A stretch of 47,572 nucleotides of DNA from Polynucleobacter sp. Lineage in GTDB: Bacteria > Pseudomonadota > Gammaproteobacteria > Burkholderiales > Burkholderiaceae. The notes beneath the pieces were generated by a model, which saw nothing but the letters and a program-made list of their open reading frames with translations, had not been told where the DNA came from and ran no database searches. The stretch spans positions 1-47,572 of the forward strand of contig JALQYK010000026.1 in assembly GCA_023254115.1 (NCBI GenBank). Direction: 5' to 3'. This document shows positions 26,114 to 34,971 of this stretch, one piece after another. The position numbers and the translations under genes were made by a program. Every line of letters starts with the position of its first letter. Within the stretch, counting starts at the first letter, position 1.

Positions 26114-26626
26114 TCAAGATCTAATCTTATTCAGTAAAGCCGTTGTTGATCGATCGTGAATAAATGGAATGGCATATGCCTTACCGCCCCAAGTTTTAAC
26201 CAAAGCGGTCTCTGCTAAATCATCAATTTGATAGTCACCACCCTTAACGTAGATGTCAGGTTTTACCTTAGCGATTAACTCTACTGGTGTTTTTTCACTA
26301 AATAGTACAACTAGATCAACTGAATCCAGTGCGGCCAAGAGAGCCATTCGGTCTTCTTGTTGATTTAATGGACGATCATCTCCCTTGCCCAACAATTTAA
26401 CTGAGCTATCTGCATTAACACCAACAACCATGCTCGCACCTAAGCTTCTGGCTTGGGCAAGATAACTCACATGCCCCCTGTGCAAAATATCAAAGACGCC
26501 GTTTGTAAAAACAATTGGTTTTGGCAATTGGCTAAGCTTGCTCTGCAAATCCTCTGCTGAGCAAATTTTCTTCTCAAAAGTAGGTAAAGGTAAATTATTC
26601 AAATCTAGTGATGTCATAGGCAACAT
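26114..26626 (-). CDS. rfaE2: D-glycero-beta-D-manno-heptose 1-phosphate adenylyltransferase
   Basis: A 170-residue nucleotidyltransferase that makes ADP-heptose precursors for the LPS core. TNGVFDILHRGHVSYLAQA carries the HxGH motif, and VVGVNADSSVKLLGKGDDRPLN and YVKGGDYQIDDLAE follow. The kinase half of HldE is absent, so this is the separate RfaE2 type. ATG 26626 or 26617 may be the start. It lies 11 bases after the photolyase stop on the same strand. Confidence 0.93.
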   Translation of the reverse strand: MLPMTSLDLNNLPLPTFEKKICSAEDLQSKLSQLPKPIVFTNGVFDILHRGHVSYLAQARSLGASMVVGVNADSSVKLLGKGDDRPLNQQEDRMALLAALDSVDLVVLFSEKTPVELIAKVKPDIYVKGGDYQIDDLAETALVKTWGGKAYAIPFIHDRSTTALLNKIRS

Positions 26627-26637
26627 CTTACAACTGA

Positions 26638-28164
26638 CTAGATATTTTCTAAATTATTTAATAAATATTGAGCGTGTTGCTCTATCTTTTTTTGCTCAGC
26701 AACATCAATTTTGTTCAGATTAGCGGTCATTAATCGAGTTCTTGGATTTTTTTCCAACTCGGTTTTGTGTTTGATTAAAAAATTCCAATATAAGTTGGTC
26801 ATTGGGCACGCATTATCGCCATATCGCTCACTTGGCTTATATGTACAAGCATCACAATAATTGCTCATGCGCTTAATGTAGGCTCCACTTGCTATGTATG
26901 GTTTGCTAGTAAACCTGGGTCCATTTGCAAACAATGCCATCCCTGAAGTATTTGGCAACTCAACCCACTCAATCGCATCAACATACACAGCTAAGTACCA
27001 ATCGCAGACATCTTTGGGTAGTATTTCAGCCAATAAGGCAAAGTTACCGGTAACCATTAAACGTTGTATGTGGTGCGCATAACCAAACTTCATTGTTTGA
27101 TAAATTGCATCTTGCATACATGCCATTTGAGTTTGACCGCTCCAATACCATCTCGGCAGATTTCTTTGATGATCATAAAAATTAGCTTTTGCCATTTTTG
27201 GCATATCTAAGTAATACATGCCTCTGACAAACTCTCGCCATCCAAGTATTTGACGAACAAATCCTTCTACCGCATTAATTGAGATGTTTTTTTGTTTCCA
27301 TACTTTAATGGCTGCATCTACTACTTCTTTTGGATCAATTAACTTCAAATTCAACGATGCAGACAATATCGAATGCCAACCAAATGGTGTATTGGTCCAC
27401 ATAGCATCCTGATACTGCCCAAATGATGGCAAGCGATGCTCCATGAAATGCTCCATAGCTTTTAATGCTTGATCTCTCGTGACGGGCCAGCCAAAGTTTT
27501 CAAGCTGTCCAGGATGATTGCTATACCGTTCTTTAACTTCAGCAATCACTTCTTTGGTTACGTCATCTGGTTCAAACCATAATGGATCAATGATTAAGCC
27601 TGGGCCTTTTTTTGAATATGCCCCTCGATTTTGATCATCAAAATTCCACTGACCACCATCTGGTTCTCCATCCGCCTGCATCATGACTTGATGTTTCTTA
27701 CGCATGTAGCGATAGAAATATTCAAGCCTCAATTCTTTTTTATCACCTGCCCACTTTTTAAATTCATCAATCTGACAATAAAAATGATTGTCTTGCCTCA
27801 AATCTAGATGAATGTTTAATTCTTGTGCCAGAGCCTTTAAATCAGATTTGAGCCGCAACTCGCCGGGCTCAACGCAAATTAAATGAGTGAAGTGATTGTT
27901 TTGTATATGTTGCTTTAACTCAGCAACAATTGATTGTTTTGATTTAGTTATGTAAGTGAGATGGTATTTCTTACTCTTTAAGTCGTTGGCAAAGTGCCTC
28001 ATTGCTGACAAAAATAATGCAATCTTTGCCTGGTGCGACCACACATAATTTGCCTCACACACAGACTCAATCATGATGACATGATCATTTTCTATGTTGA
28101 AATTATTAAAGGCCGAACTATCGGCCTTTAATTGATCTCCCAAAACTAATACAAGCTTTTTCAA
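26638..28164 (-). CDS. Iron-sulfur (6-4)-type photolyase (FeS-BCP/CryPro group)
   Basis: A 508-residue flavoprotein of the photolyase-related group. Four Cys fit the 4Fe-4S ligands of Agrobacterium PhrB: Cys349, then Cys437-x2-Cys440-x12-Cys453, almost the same numbering. GYAHHIQRLMVTGNFALLA holds the conserved His pair at the substrate pocket. The group repairs (6-4) UV photoproducts and carries FAD with a lumazine antenna. The start codon is TTG, four bases after the regulator's stop, so translation is probably coupled and light-regulated with it. Confidence 0.9.
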   Translation of the reverse strand: MKKLVLVLGDQLKADSSAFNNFNIENDHVIMIESVCEANYVWSHQAKIALFLSAMRHFANDLKSKKYHLTYITKSKQSIVAELKQHIQNNHFTHLICVEPGELRLKSDLKALAQELNIHLDLRQDNHFYCQIDEFKKWAGDKKELRLEYFYRYMRKKHQVMMQADGEPDGGQWNFDDQNRGAYSKKGPGLIIDPLWFEPDDVTKEVIAEVKERYSNHPGQLENFGWPVTRDQALKAMEHFMEHRLPSFGQYQDAMWTNTPFGWHSILSASLNLKLIDPKEVVDAAIKVWKQKNISINAVEGFVRQILGWREFVRGMYYLDMPKMAKANFYDHQRNLPRWYWSGQTQMACMQDAIYQTMKFGYAHHIQRLMVTGNFALLAEILPKDVCDWYLAVYVDAIEWVELPNTSGMALFANGPRFTSKPYIASGAYIKRMSNYCDACTYKPSERYGDNACPMTNLYWNFLIKHKTELEKNPRTRLMTANLNKIDVAEQKKIEQHAQYLLNNLENI

Positions 28165-28168
28165 CTCG

Positions 28169-29131
28169 TTAGATATCCGAACGCTTTGATCGCCAATCTT
28201 TTACATTAACTGATATGTCATTTAATGCATTAATTACTTTAATTCCTTCTGGAGCACGTTTACGCAAGGCCTGATTTTCACCACCAACCCACAACTCAAT
28301 ACCTGGTGCCAGTTTTGACTTAAGCTCATTTAAACCATCCACCACCTGATTTTGGTTCATTTGTGATGAAAATGACAAAGCAATCACATCAGCTTTTTGT
28401 GCGCGTGCTGCTTGAGCGATTTCTAGAATTGGTGTTTGCGTTCCCAATGAAACACATACACATCCCTCCAGTGCCATTAGAGCTTCAGCCATTAATAAAC
28501 CCAAGCTATGATGTTCTTGTGGGAATGTCGTCAATAAAATCCTTGGTCTAGCTAGATCTTCACTCTGACCAGTATGACCACGCGGCACTGAATTAATTGC
28601 TGTTCTTAATAGATGTTTGATTTGTTCAGTAAACAGATGCTCTTCATGGATCTCTAATTTGCCGTCCGCCCAGTAATCTCCTATATTTTTAATTAGTGGC
28701 GAGACTACTTCAATGACAAAACGATCTAAGCCGATTTTCATGAGGGTAGTCGACAAGGCTAGACGTAAAGCTTCAGTTTGATGTGACCTTAGCAAATCCA
28801 AATAACGGTCCATTTCTTCTTGAGAAATGACCATACCCACACTTTGAGCAGGCTCCGCTTGCAACGACTTGGCGCTTAATTCTTTTAAAGCTTCTGTTGG
28901 TAAAGGAACAACTCGCCCGGGACGATGACCCAAATCCAATAAGCGCTTTAAAAGACGTAATTTTTCTATTTGATCGGCAGGATAAACACGATCATCATTG
29001 CTATCCCTAAGTGGGTTAGGGAAGCCATAACGCCTTTCCCAAACCCGCAGGGTATCTTTGGCTATACCAGTGTCGCGCTCTACAGCGGCGATGCTGAGCA
29101 TGTCTGGCAAATTGGTAAATCTAACATTCAT
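28169..29131 (-). CDS. litR: MerR-family B12-binding light-responsive regulator (LitR/CarH type)
   Basis: About 320 residues. The N-terminal MerR helix-turn-helix (MLSIAAVERDTGIAKDTLRVWERRYGFP) is followed by a four-helix domain with the W-x9-EH motif (Trp154, Glu164, His165) and a B12-binding domain with E-x-H-x2-G (EHHSLG, His208 as likely cobalt ligand). These are the CarH/LitR features: adenosylcobalamin in the dark holds an oligomer on DNA and light releases it. ATG 29131 is chosen over the track's 29182 because the HTH then sits at the usual distance. It is co-transcribed with the photolyase. Confidence 0.88.
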   Translation of the reverse strand: MNVRFTNLPDMLSIAAVERDTGIAKDTLRVWERRYGFPNPLRDSNDDRVYPADQIEKLRLLKRLLDLGHRPGRVVPLPTEALKELSAKSLQAEPAQSVGMVISQEEMDRYLDLLRSHQTEALRLALSTTLMKIGLDRFVIEVVSPLIKNIGDYWADGKLEIHEEHLFTEQIKHLLRTAINSVPRGHTGQSEDLARPRILLTTFPQEHHSLGLLMAEALMALEGCVCVSLGTQTPILEIAQAARAQKADVIALSFSSQMNQNQVVDGLNELKSKLAPGIELWVGGENQALRKRAPEGIKVINALNDISVNVKDWRSKRSDI

Positions 29132-29182
29132 ATGTGAATACTCACGATTAGCCGCCAGGTTAATACCTGGATCGACAAGCAA

Positions 29183-29211
29183 ATTCTACACTGTCCTAGA
29201 CATTATTTGCA
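29183..29211 (-). promoter_or_regulatory. Predicted litR-photolyase promoter with operator in the spacer
   Basis: Minus-strand TAGAAT (29188-29183) and a weak TGCAAA (29211-29206) are 17 bases apart. The palindrome TGTCCTAGACA (29192-29202) lies between them, a position suited to repression by the regulator itself. The -35 match is poor, so this is tentative. Confidence 0.4.
29192..29202. promoter_or_regulatory. Putative LitR operator 1 (TGTCCTAGACA)
   Basis: A perfect inverted repeat TGTC-CTA-GACA located 60 bases upstream of the regulator start. Ten of its eleven bases recur at 29254-29264 near the divergent operon, which suggests a shared regulator. Confidence 0.5.
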
Positions 29212-29253
29212 TTTTTTTTATTTTTTATGTAATATCAACTCATATATGTTTTT

Positions 29254-29264
29254 CGTCCTAGACA
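29254..29264. promoter_or_regulatory. Putative LitR operator 2 (CGTCCTAGACA)
   Basis: GTCCTAGACA repeats operator 1, 62 bases away (about six helical turns). A further half-site, TAGACAA on the minus strand, lies at 29276-29282. All lie upstream of the glutathione peroxidase gene. Confidence 0.5.
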
Positions 29265-29327
29265 AAAACCACTCTTGTCTAAGGGTCATTAAACAAAAAA
29301 ATAATACGGGTCGAGGAGACAAACCCA

Positions 29328-29954
29328 ATGTTGGTCGATTTTAAAAAAAGACCGTTTATCCCGCAACAGGCAACAGACCTGGGGAATATCTTTTACAAAA
29401 TCAATCTTATCGTATTGATTTTAATAGGTTTAATGTGGTTTTCTTGGCCTAAGGAGGCTCAAGCCATGAGTTGCCCAGCATCACTTTCTTTCACCTTCCC
29501 ACGGCTGCAGGACGAAGCCCCCCAAAATCTGTGTCAATACCAAGGAAAAGTGATCCTGGTCGTTAATACAGCAAGTTACTGTGGATTTACTGGTCAGTAC
29601 GACGGACTTGAAAAGCTATTTGCACAATACAAAGATAAAGGTTTTGTGGTGCTAGGTTTTCCATCGAATGATTTTGGCAAGCAAGAGCCAGGGTCGAATA
29701 AAGAAATTGCCGAATTTTGTCACAACACCTATGGGGTGAAATTCCCAATGTTTGCAAAAACATCTGTTAGTGGCAACGACGCAAACCCCCTATTCAAATT
29801 ATTAATTGAAAAAACAAACACTAAGCCACGCTGGAATTTTTATAAGTACTTAATAGATCGTCAAGGCAATGTAGTTGAGGCATACAGCAGCATGACCTCA
29901 CCTAGCAGCAAAACAATGACTGCTCAAATCGAAAAGTTACTTCAGGAAAAATAA
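29328..29954 (+). CDS. Glutathione peroxidase family protein, with N-terminal export/anchor segment
   Basis: A 208-residue thiol peroxidase of the Gpx family. The peroxidatic Cys is in NTASYCGFTGQYDGLEKL, with GFPSNDFGKQEPGSNKEI and KPRWNFYKYLIDRQGNVVE following. A hydrophobic stretch (about residues 28-41) ending in EAQA looks like a signal peptide. A second start, ATG 29466 with a perfect AAGGAGG eight bases upstream, would make a 162-residue cytosolic form. It is the first gene of the light-stress operon; folE2 follows after two bases. Confidence 0.9.
   Translation: MLVDFKKRPFIPQQATDLGNIFYKINLIVLILIGLMWFSWPKEAQAMSCPASLSFTFPRLQDEAPQNLCQYQGKVILVVNTASYCGFTGQYDGLEKLFAQYKDKGFVVLGFPSNDFGKQEPGSNKEIAEFCHNTYGVKFPMFAKTSVSGNDANPLFKLLIEKTNTKPRWNFYKYLIDRQGNVVEAYSSMTSPSSKTMTAQIEKLLQEK
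29451..29457 (+). promoter_or_regulatory. Internal ribosome-binding site in the Gpx gene
   Basis: AAGGAGG lies eight bases before ATG 29466 (MSCPASLSF), inside the signal-peptide coding region. It is one of the strongest Shine-Dalgarno sequences I noticed in the window and could start a cytosolic isoform. Confidence 0.55.
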
Positions 29955-29956
29955 TC

Positions 29957-30760
29957 ATGAATGCACCAGAGAACATTTTTCTACCGGACGTTCAGGCAAG
30001 TCTTGATGAACGCAACATTGTTATTCAAAAAGTGGGGATTAAATCGGTACGTCATCCAGTCTTGCTCCAAACGCAGACTGGCTCACAACCCAGTGTTGCA
30101 ATGATTGATATGACTGTGATGTTGCCAAGCAATGTTAAAGGCACTCATATGTCTAGATTTTTGGAAGTTCTACAAAATCACCATGAACCCCTTAACCTTG
30201 TCAGTATCAAAACAATGATGGTCAACATGCTCAATAGACTTGAGGCGGAAGAAGGCCATTTAGATTTGAGAATGCCACTTTTCTTAAAAAAAGTGGCCCC
30301 GGTGTCTGGTGTTGAAAGTCTTTTAGATTACGACCTTCATATCAAAGCTGCTTTTAAAAATGGTGGCTTGAAATACACTTTACAAGTGCAAGTACCAGTG
30401 ACCAGTTTGTGCCCTTGCTCTAAGAAGATTTCTGAATATGGCGCACATAATCAGCGCTCACACATAGTGATAGCTGCGGAATTAACTGAGGATATGGCAG
30501 CAGAAGACTTAATCAAAATTGCTGAACAAGCGGCTTCTTGCGAGTTATGGGGATTATTAAAGCGCCCAGATGAGAAATATGTCACAGAGCGTGCATACGA
30601 CAATCCTAAATTTGTTGAAGATTTAGTCAGAGATATAGCAGTGGCTTTAGAACAAGAACGCAAAGTCATTGCATACGAAGTGTCATCAGAAAATTTTGAA
30701 TCCATACACAACCACTCAGCATATGCGTGGCTAAGTAACGACAAGAGAAATAGACACTAA
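29957..30760 (+). CDS. folE2: GTP cyclohydrolase FolE2 (type IB)
   Basis: A 267-residue GTP cyclohydrolase IB, making 7,8-dihydroneopterin triphosphate for folate/pterin synthesis. VPVTSLCPCSKKISEYGAHNQRSHI is the family signature with the metal-binding Cys. Type IB enzymes work with metals other than zinc. Its place after Gpx in a light-stress cluster suggests pterin supply under stress or for the photolyase, which is inference. Confidence 0.95.
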   Translation: MNAPENIFLPDVQASLDERNIVIQKVGIKSVRHPVLLQTQTGSQPSVAMIDMTVMLPSNVKGTHMSRFLEVLQNHHEPLNLVSIKTMMVNMLNRLEAEEGHLDLRMPLFLKKVAPVSGVESLLDYDLHIKAAFKNGGLKYTLQVQVPVTSLCPCSKKISEYGAHNQRSHIVIAAELTEDMAAEDLIKIAEQAASCELWGLLKRPDEKYVTERAYDNPKFVEDLVRDIAVALEQERKVIAYEVSSENFESIHNHSAYAWLSNDKRNRH

Positions 30761-30767
30761 CCCTTTT

Positions 30768-30843
30768 AAACCACAAGACATGAAACCTGCCGAGCACCAT
30801 TTCTCTCCCTCCCTTTTTATTGCTCACAGGCGTCTTGTGGTTT
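30768..30843 (+). other. Structured RNA element / long-loop terminator between folE2 and the FAD oxidoreductase
   Basis: AAACCACAAGAC (30768-30779) and GTCTTGTGGTTT (30832-30843) form a perfect 12-base stem closing a 52-base loop, in which GAGCA and TGCTC pair again (30792-30796 with 30821-30825). A T/C-rich tract follows. It may terminate or attenuate transcription between the two parts of the cluster. Confidence 0.5.
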
Positions 30844-30871
30844 TCTTCTATCTAGCGCAAAGTGAATCAAC

Positions 30872-32203
30872 ATGAAAATCGCCGTTATAGGGGCAGGTAT
30901 ATCTGGTTTAGGGTGCGCATACGCACTCAGCAAATTACCAAATGTTGAATTAACAATATACGAGGGTGGCGACCATATTGGCGGCCACAGTAACACCATA
31001 GACCTAACCCTAGATACTGGTATTGGTCCCGTTACTCATGGTATTGATACAGGATTTCTAGTTTTTAACCAAAGAACATATCCAAGGCTTCTAAGACTCT
31101 TTCATGAAATTGATGCCCCAATAGCTAAATCAGATATGTCATTCTCAGTATCTATCCCCAACAAAGATGGGCAATACTTGGAATGGGCGGGCACAGACTT
31201 AAATTCATTATTCGCACAAAGAGAAAATCTATTTAATTATGGTTTTCTATTAATGGTGAAAGACATCATTAAATTTAATAGCTTGTGCACAAAGCTAGCT
31301 TTAGATAAAAAACTAGATCAACTCAATTTAACAGTTGGCGAGTTCATTAAAAAACACGGGTTCAGCCAACAATTTCAAGATTGGTATTTTTTACCGATGA
31401 TAGGTGCCATCTGGTCTTGCCCTGTTGAGCAAATGCTGGAATTTCCCATCTCCACCATGATTCGCTTTTGTCACAATCATGGTTTGATAAAAATTACTGA
31501 CAGACCTCAATGGCTCACTGTATCAGGCGGATCTAGAGAATACGTCAAAAGAATTTGTGAAAAAATAAAACACTCTGGCGCCAATTTTAAAAGACTAAAA
31601 GTCGACTCAATTAAAAGACTTGATAACCAAGTCCAAGTTTTCACCAACCAGTCATCTGAGCTTTATGACCATGTTGTGATGGCAGCTCACAGCGATGAGA
31701 CATTACAAATGCTTGCGGACCCAAGCAACGACGAACATTCAATCCTTAGCTCGATTAACTACCAAAAAAATCGCGCCGTATTACATACAGATGCATCTGT
31801 TTTACCAAGTGAAAAAAGATGCTGGGCTGCTTGGAATTACACCACTGATGCATCAACAAAGACAGAAAATCAACGCGTTTGCGTCAACTATTTGATTAAT
31901 AAACTACAACCGTTACCCGAGGCTTGGAACAATCATCCAATAATTGTTAGCCTTAACCCAGTGATTGAACCCTCAGCAGAAACCATCAGAGCTGATATTG
32001 AATATGCTCACCCCATATTCGACCAAGCAGCAATCAATGCACAAGCCAATCTACCCCTCATTCAAGGCTCGAAAAATACTTGGTTTTGTGGGGCTTGGAC
32101 AGGTTACGGTTTTCATGAAGATGGTTTACGCTCAGGGGAATTAGTGGCTGAAGCAATCCACGAACTACTCCACTTGCATCACCACACATCGGCACTTGCA
32201 TGA
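30872..32203 (+). CDS. FAD-dependent amine-oxidase-like oxidoreductase
   Basis: A 443-residue flavoprotein. The dinucleotide-binding motif VIGAGISGLGCAYALSK is at the N-terminus, EGGDHIGGHSNT follows, and the FAD-binding C-terminal block is WFCGAWTGYGFHEDGLRSG. The family (COG2907-like) is usually found with DUF1365 and a cyclopropane-synthase-like gene, as here. It may oxidise or desaturate membrane fatty acids before methylation; the exact reaction is not known to me. The stop overlaps the next start. Confidence 0.85.
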   Translation: MKIAVIGAGISGLGCAYALSKLPNVELTIYEGGDHIGGHSNTIDLTLDTGIGPVTHGIDTGFLVFNQRTYPRLLRLFHEIDAPIAKSDMSFSVSIPNKDGQYLEWAGTDLNSLFAQRENLFNYGFLLMVKDIIKFNSLCTKLALDKKLDQLNLTVGEFIKKHGFSQQFQDWYFLPMIGAIWSCPVEQMLEFPISTMIRFCHNHGLIKITDRPQWLTVSGGSREYVKRICEKIKHSGANFKRLKVDSIKRLDNQVQVFTNQSSELYDHVVMAAHSDETLQMLADPSNDEHSILSSINYQKNRAVLHTDASVLPSEKRCWAAWNYTTDASTKTENQRVCVNYLINKLQPLPEAWNNHPIIVSLNPVIEPSAETIRADIEYAHPIFDQAAINAQANLPLIQGSKNTWFCGAWTGYGFHEDGLRSGELVAEAIHELLHLHHHTSALA

Positions 32204-32973
32204 GCATTGCAAAGATTTGCTTCGGCCAGGTTAGACACGCACGCTTAAAGCCAGCCAAGAACTCTTTTGCCTATTCAGTTTTTACTTTGCGTATCCCCAT
32301 GCGTAAAAGAATGCATAGCCCTGCTGGCATAAATCAATTTGGTTTAGGCGACAATAAATTTTCATGGCTATCTTTTTACGACAAAGATCATGGTGATGGC
32401 AGAGATAATTCTCTTGACTGGGCAACTAACTTAGTTAAGAGCCAAGGTATTACAGATATTGATGGTGAAGTTTGGTTACAAACATTCCCACGAGTACTAG
32501 GTTATGTTTTTAACCCAGTTAGCTTTTGGTTTTTTGAAAATGTAACAGGTCAGACTAAAGCTATTTTGGCAGAGGTGAATAATACTTTTGGTGAAAGACA
32601 TTGTTACTTACTAGCCCACCCAGATACTAAAAATATTGAGTGGGGAGAAAGCCATGTATCCAATAAAGTTTTTCATGTTTCACCCTTTTGCGAAGTAACA
32701 GGTCACTACGTTTTTAGGTTTTTTTCAAAAAATTCTCCCAAGCAGCACGTTGCACGTATTGAGTATCACGATCAAGGCCCATTACTCATTACCAGTGTTA
32801 ATGGTGTTGAGCACGATATCAGTATTAAAAATTTAGTCTGGTCTGCCATCAGATACCCCGCAATGAGTATTGGTGTTATTGCACGAATACATTGGCAAGC
32901 CTTACGTTTATGGCTAAAAGGGGTGCAATTTCATTCCAAGCCAGAACCACCATCTGTGGAAGTTAGCAAATGA
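32200..32973 (+). CDS. DUF1365 protein
   Basis: A 257-residue DUF1365 member. GQVRHARLKPAKNSFAYSVFTLRIPM at the start, then TFPRVLGYVFNPVSFWFFEN and EVNNTFGERHCYLL are characteristic. Its molecular function is unknown. It overlaps the genes on both sides by four bases (ATGA), so it must act with the FAD oxidoreductase and the methyltransferase. Confidence 0.88.
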   Translation: MSIAKICFGQVRHARLKPAKNSFAYSVFTLRIPMRKRMHSPAGINQFGLGDNKFSWLSFYDKDHGDGRDNSLDWATNLVKSQGITDIDGEVWLQTFPRVLGYVFNPVSFWFFENVTGQTKAILAEVNNTFGERHCYLLAHPDTKNIEWGESHVSNKVFHVSPFCEVTGHYVFRFFSKNSPKQHVARIEYHDQGPLLITSVNGVEHDISIKNLVWSAIRYPAMSIGVIARIHWQALRLWLKGVQFHSKPEPPSVEVSK

Positions 32974-34205
32974 GCTCAAATATTCATGCTGTTTCAAATG
33001 TATCTGCAACGTTCCCCTGGTACGCAAGAACCATTTTGTCTTTATTGGAAAAAATTCAAGTTGGGCAATTAACTCTTGCTAGCCCTGAGGGTGAAAAATT
33101 TATATTTAGAGGCGCACAGTCAGGAATTGAAGCAAACATCCAAATTCATGATTGGTCAGTTTGCAAGGCCTGCTTAAAATCTGGCGATATTGGCTTAGCA
33201 GAAACATATATTGATGGTCTTTGGGACTCAACCGATGTTCAATCACTACTGAGATTATTTCTTATCAATCGCCAAGTAATTGAAAAAGCAATTTACGGCA
33301 GTTGGTGGGGAAGGTTGGGCTACCGCATTAAACATTGGCTCAACAAGAATTCAAAAGCCGGTAGCAAAAAAAATATTCATGCTCACTACGATATTGGCAA
33401 TGCCTTTTATTCCTTGTGGTTAGACCCCAGCATGACTTATTCCAGCGCATGCTTTAAGAATCAAGATACATCACTGATTGAAGCGCAAGAAGCAAAATAC
33501 CAACGCATCATTAATTCAATCAATGTTAAGCCTGGCGACAATATTCTTGAAGTAGGTTGTGGCTGGGGTGGATTGATGGAAGCCGCATCTAAGCAAGGTC
33601 TCCACATTGACTGCCTAACCATTTCTAAAGAACAGGCAACTTACGCTCAAGACCGTGCAAAACGCATCAAATCATGCGATTCTGGCGAAGTAAACATTCT
33701 GATTCAAGACTACCGTGACCATGAAAAGCAATATGATGGCATTGCCTCGGTTGAAATGTTTGAGGCAGTTGGCGAAAAATATTGGGCCACTTATTTTGAG
33801 ATGATTCAAAGATGTCTCAAGCCAGGAAAAAGGGCTTGTATACAAACTATTGTTATTGCAGATAATCTATTCGATAAATATCGTAGGAGCTCAGACTTTA
33901 TTCAACAATATGTTTTCCCAGGCGGCATGCTACCCTCAATTACAAAATTCAAAGAGGCCGCACAAAGCAAAGGATTGATAGTTGAAGATGTTTACCAGTT
34001 TGGGCAGGATTATCAGAAAACACTTTGTTTATGGCATCAAAAATTCAATCATCACTTGCAAGAAATAAAACAACAAGGTTTTGATGAAAAATTTATACGT
34101 CTTTGGAACTTGTATTTGATGTATTGCGCAGCTGGATTTGCAGAAAAAAGTACTGATGTAGTTCAGTTCACCTTATCTAAGCCAGCAAACAATGCCATTA
34201 AATAA
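32970..34205 (+). CDS. Cyclopropane-fatty-acyl-phospholipid synthase-like methyltransferase
   Basis: A 411-residue SAM-dependent lipid methyltransferase. AHYDIGNAFYSLWLDPSMTYSSACF and LEVGCGWGGLMEAA (SAM motif) are diagnostic; ASVEMFEAVGEKYW, QQYVFPGGMLPS and the C-terminal YCAAGFAEKSTDVVQ with the conserved Cys follow. It may form cyclopropane, methyl-branched or furan fatty acids; the linked FAD enzyme and SDR favour something beyond plain cyclopropanation. The SDR gene overlaps it by 14 bases. Confidence 0.9.
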   Translation: MSSNIHAVSNVSATFPWYARTILSLLEKIQVGQLTLASPEGEKFIFRGAQSGIEANIQIHDWSVCKACLKSGDIGLAETYIDGLWDSTDVQSLLRLFLINRQVIEKAIYGSWWGRLGYRIKHWLNKNSKAGSKKNIHAHYDIGNAFYSLWLDPSMTYSSACFKNQDTSLIEAQEAKYQRIINSINVKPGDNILEVGCGWGGLMEAASKQGLHIDCLTISKEQATYAQDRAKRIKSCDSGEVNILIQDYRDHEKQYDGIASVEMFEAVGEKYWATYFEMIQRCLKPGKRACIQTIVIADNLFDKYRRSSDFIQQYVFPGGMLPSITKFKEAAQSKGLIVEDVYQFGQDYQKTLCLWHQKFNHHLQEIKQQGFDEKFIRLWNLYLMYCAAGFAEKSTDVVQFTLSKPANNAIK

Positions 34206-34971
34206 GCCCGTTATTAGCTTTTATAACAAGCGCATTTGGGTCATCGGCGCATCAAGTGGTATTGGCCTTGCTTGTACAAAAGACTTCTTAAGTCACGGCG
34301 CAAAGGTCGCCGTCAGTGCTCGCAGAGCAGATCTCATACAAGAAATTAATGATGCCTACCCAGAGGATCAAGTTTTAGCTTTAGCATTGGACGCGCGAAA
34401 TTACTCTGAGCTAACTAATGCCTATAAAACTATTAAAGCTAAATGGGGCGGCTTGGATTTAATGGTTTTTGTTTCTGGCACCTATGAACCCATGCGCGCT
34501 GATAATTTTGATTTATCTAAAGCAAAAAACATTATTGACCTAAATGTTTTGGGACCTATGTCAGCATGTGAGGTGGTGTTCCCTGACTTCATAAACAATC
34601 AATCAGGCGGGATTGCTATAGTCAGCAGCGTAGCTGGGTACAGTGGGTTACCAAAGGCACTTGCCTATGGCCCAAGTAAAGCAGCCATGATTAATTTCTG
34701 CGAAACGTTGTATTACGACTTAAAACCAAAAGGTATATCCGTCTACATGATCAACCCAGGTTTTGTCGCCACTGATGCAACAGCCAATAATGATTTTCAT
34801 ATGCCGGCTTTAATCACACCAGAAAAAGCCTCTGAATATATTCTTGATGGAATACAAGCCGGTAAATTTGATATTCATTTCCCAAAAAGGTTTTCGCTAT
34901 TCCTTAAATTTTTGAGAATTTTGCCGTACTCAATTTATTTTTATTTGTTAAAAAAATTCATAAAAATATAA
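34192..34971 (+). CDS. Short-chain dehydrogenase/reductase
   Basis: A 259-residue classical SDR. The cofactor motif is WVIGASSGIGLA, the catalytic Ser is in VSSVAGYSGLP and the Tyr/Lys pair in YGPSKAA. A hydrophobic, basic C-terminus (FLKFLRILPYSIYFYLLKKFIKI) may hold it at the membrane, which fits a lipid substrate. The substrate is unknown. It is translationally coupled to the methyltransferase by overlap. Confidence 0.88.
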   Translation: MPLNKPVISFYNKRIWVIGASSGIGLACTKDFLSHGAKVAVSARRADLIQEINDAYPEDQVLALALDARNYSELTNAYKTIKAKWGGLDLMVFVSGTYEPMRADNFDLSKAKNIIDLNVLGPMSACEVVFPDFINNQSGGIAIVSSVAGYSGLPKALAYGPSKAAMINFCETLYYDLKPKGISVYMINPGFVATDATANNDFHMPALITPEKASEYILDGIQAGKFDIHFPKRFSLFLKFLRILPYSIYFYLLKKFIKI

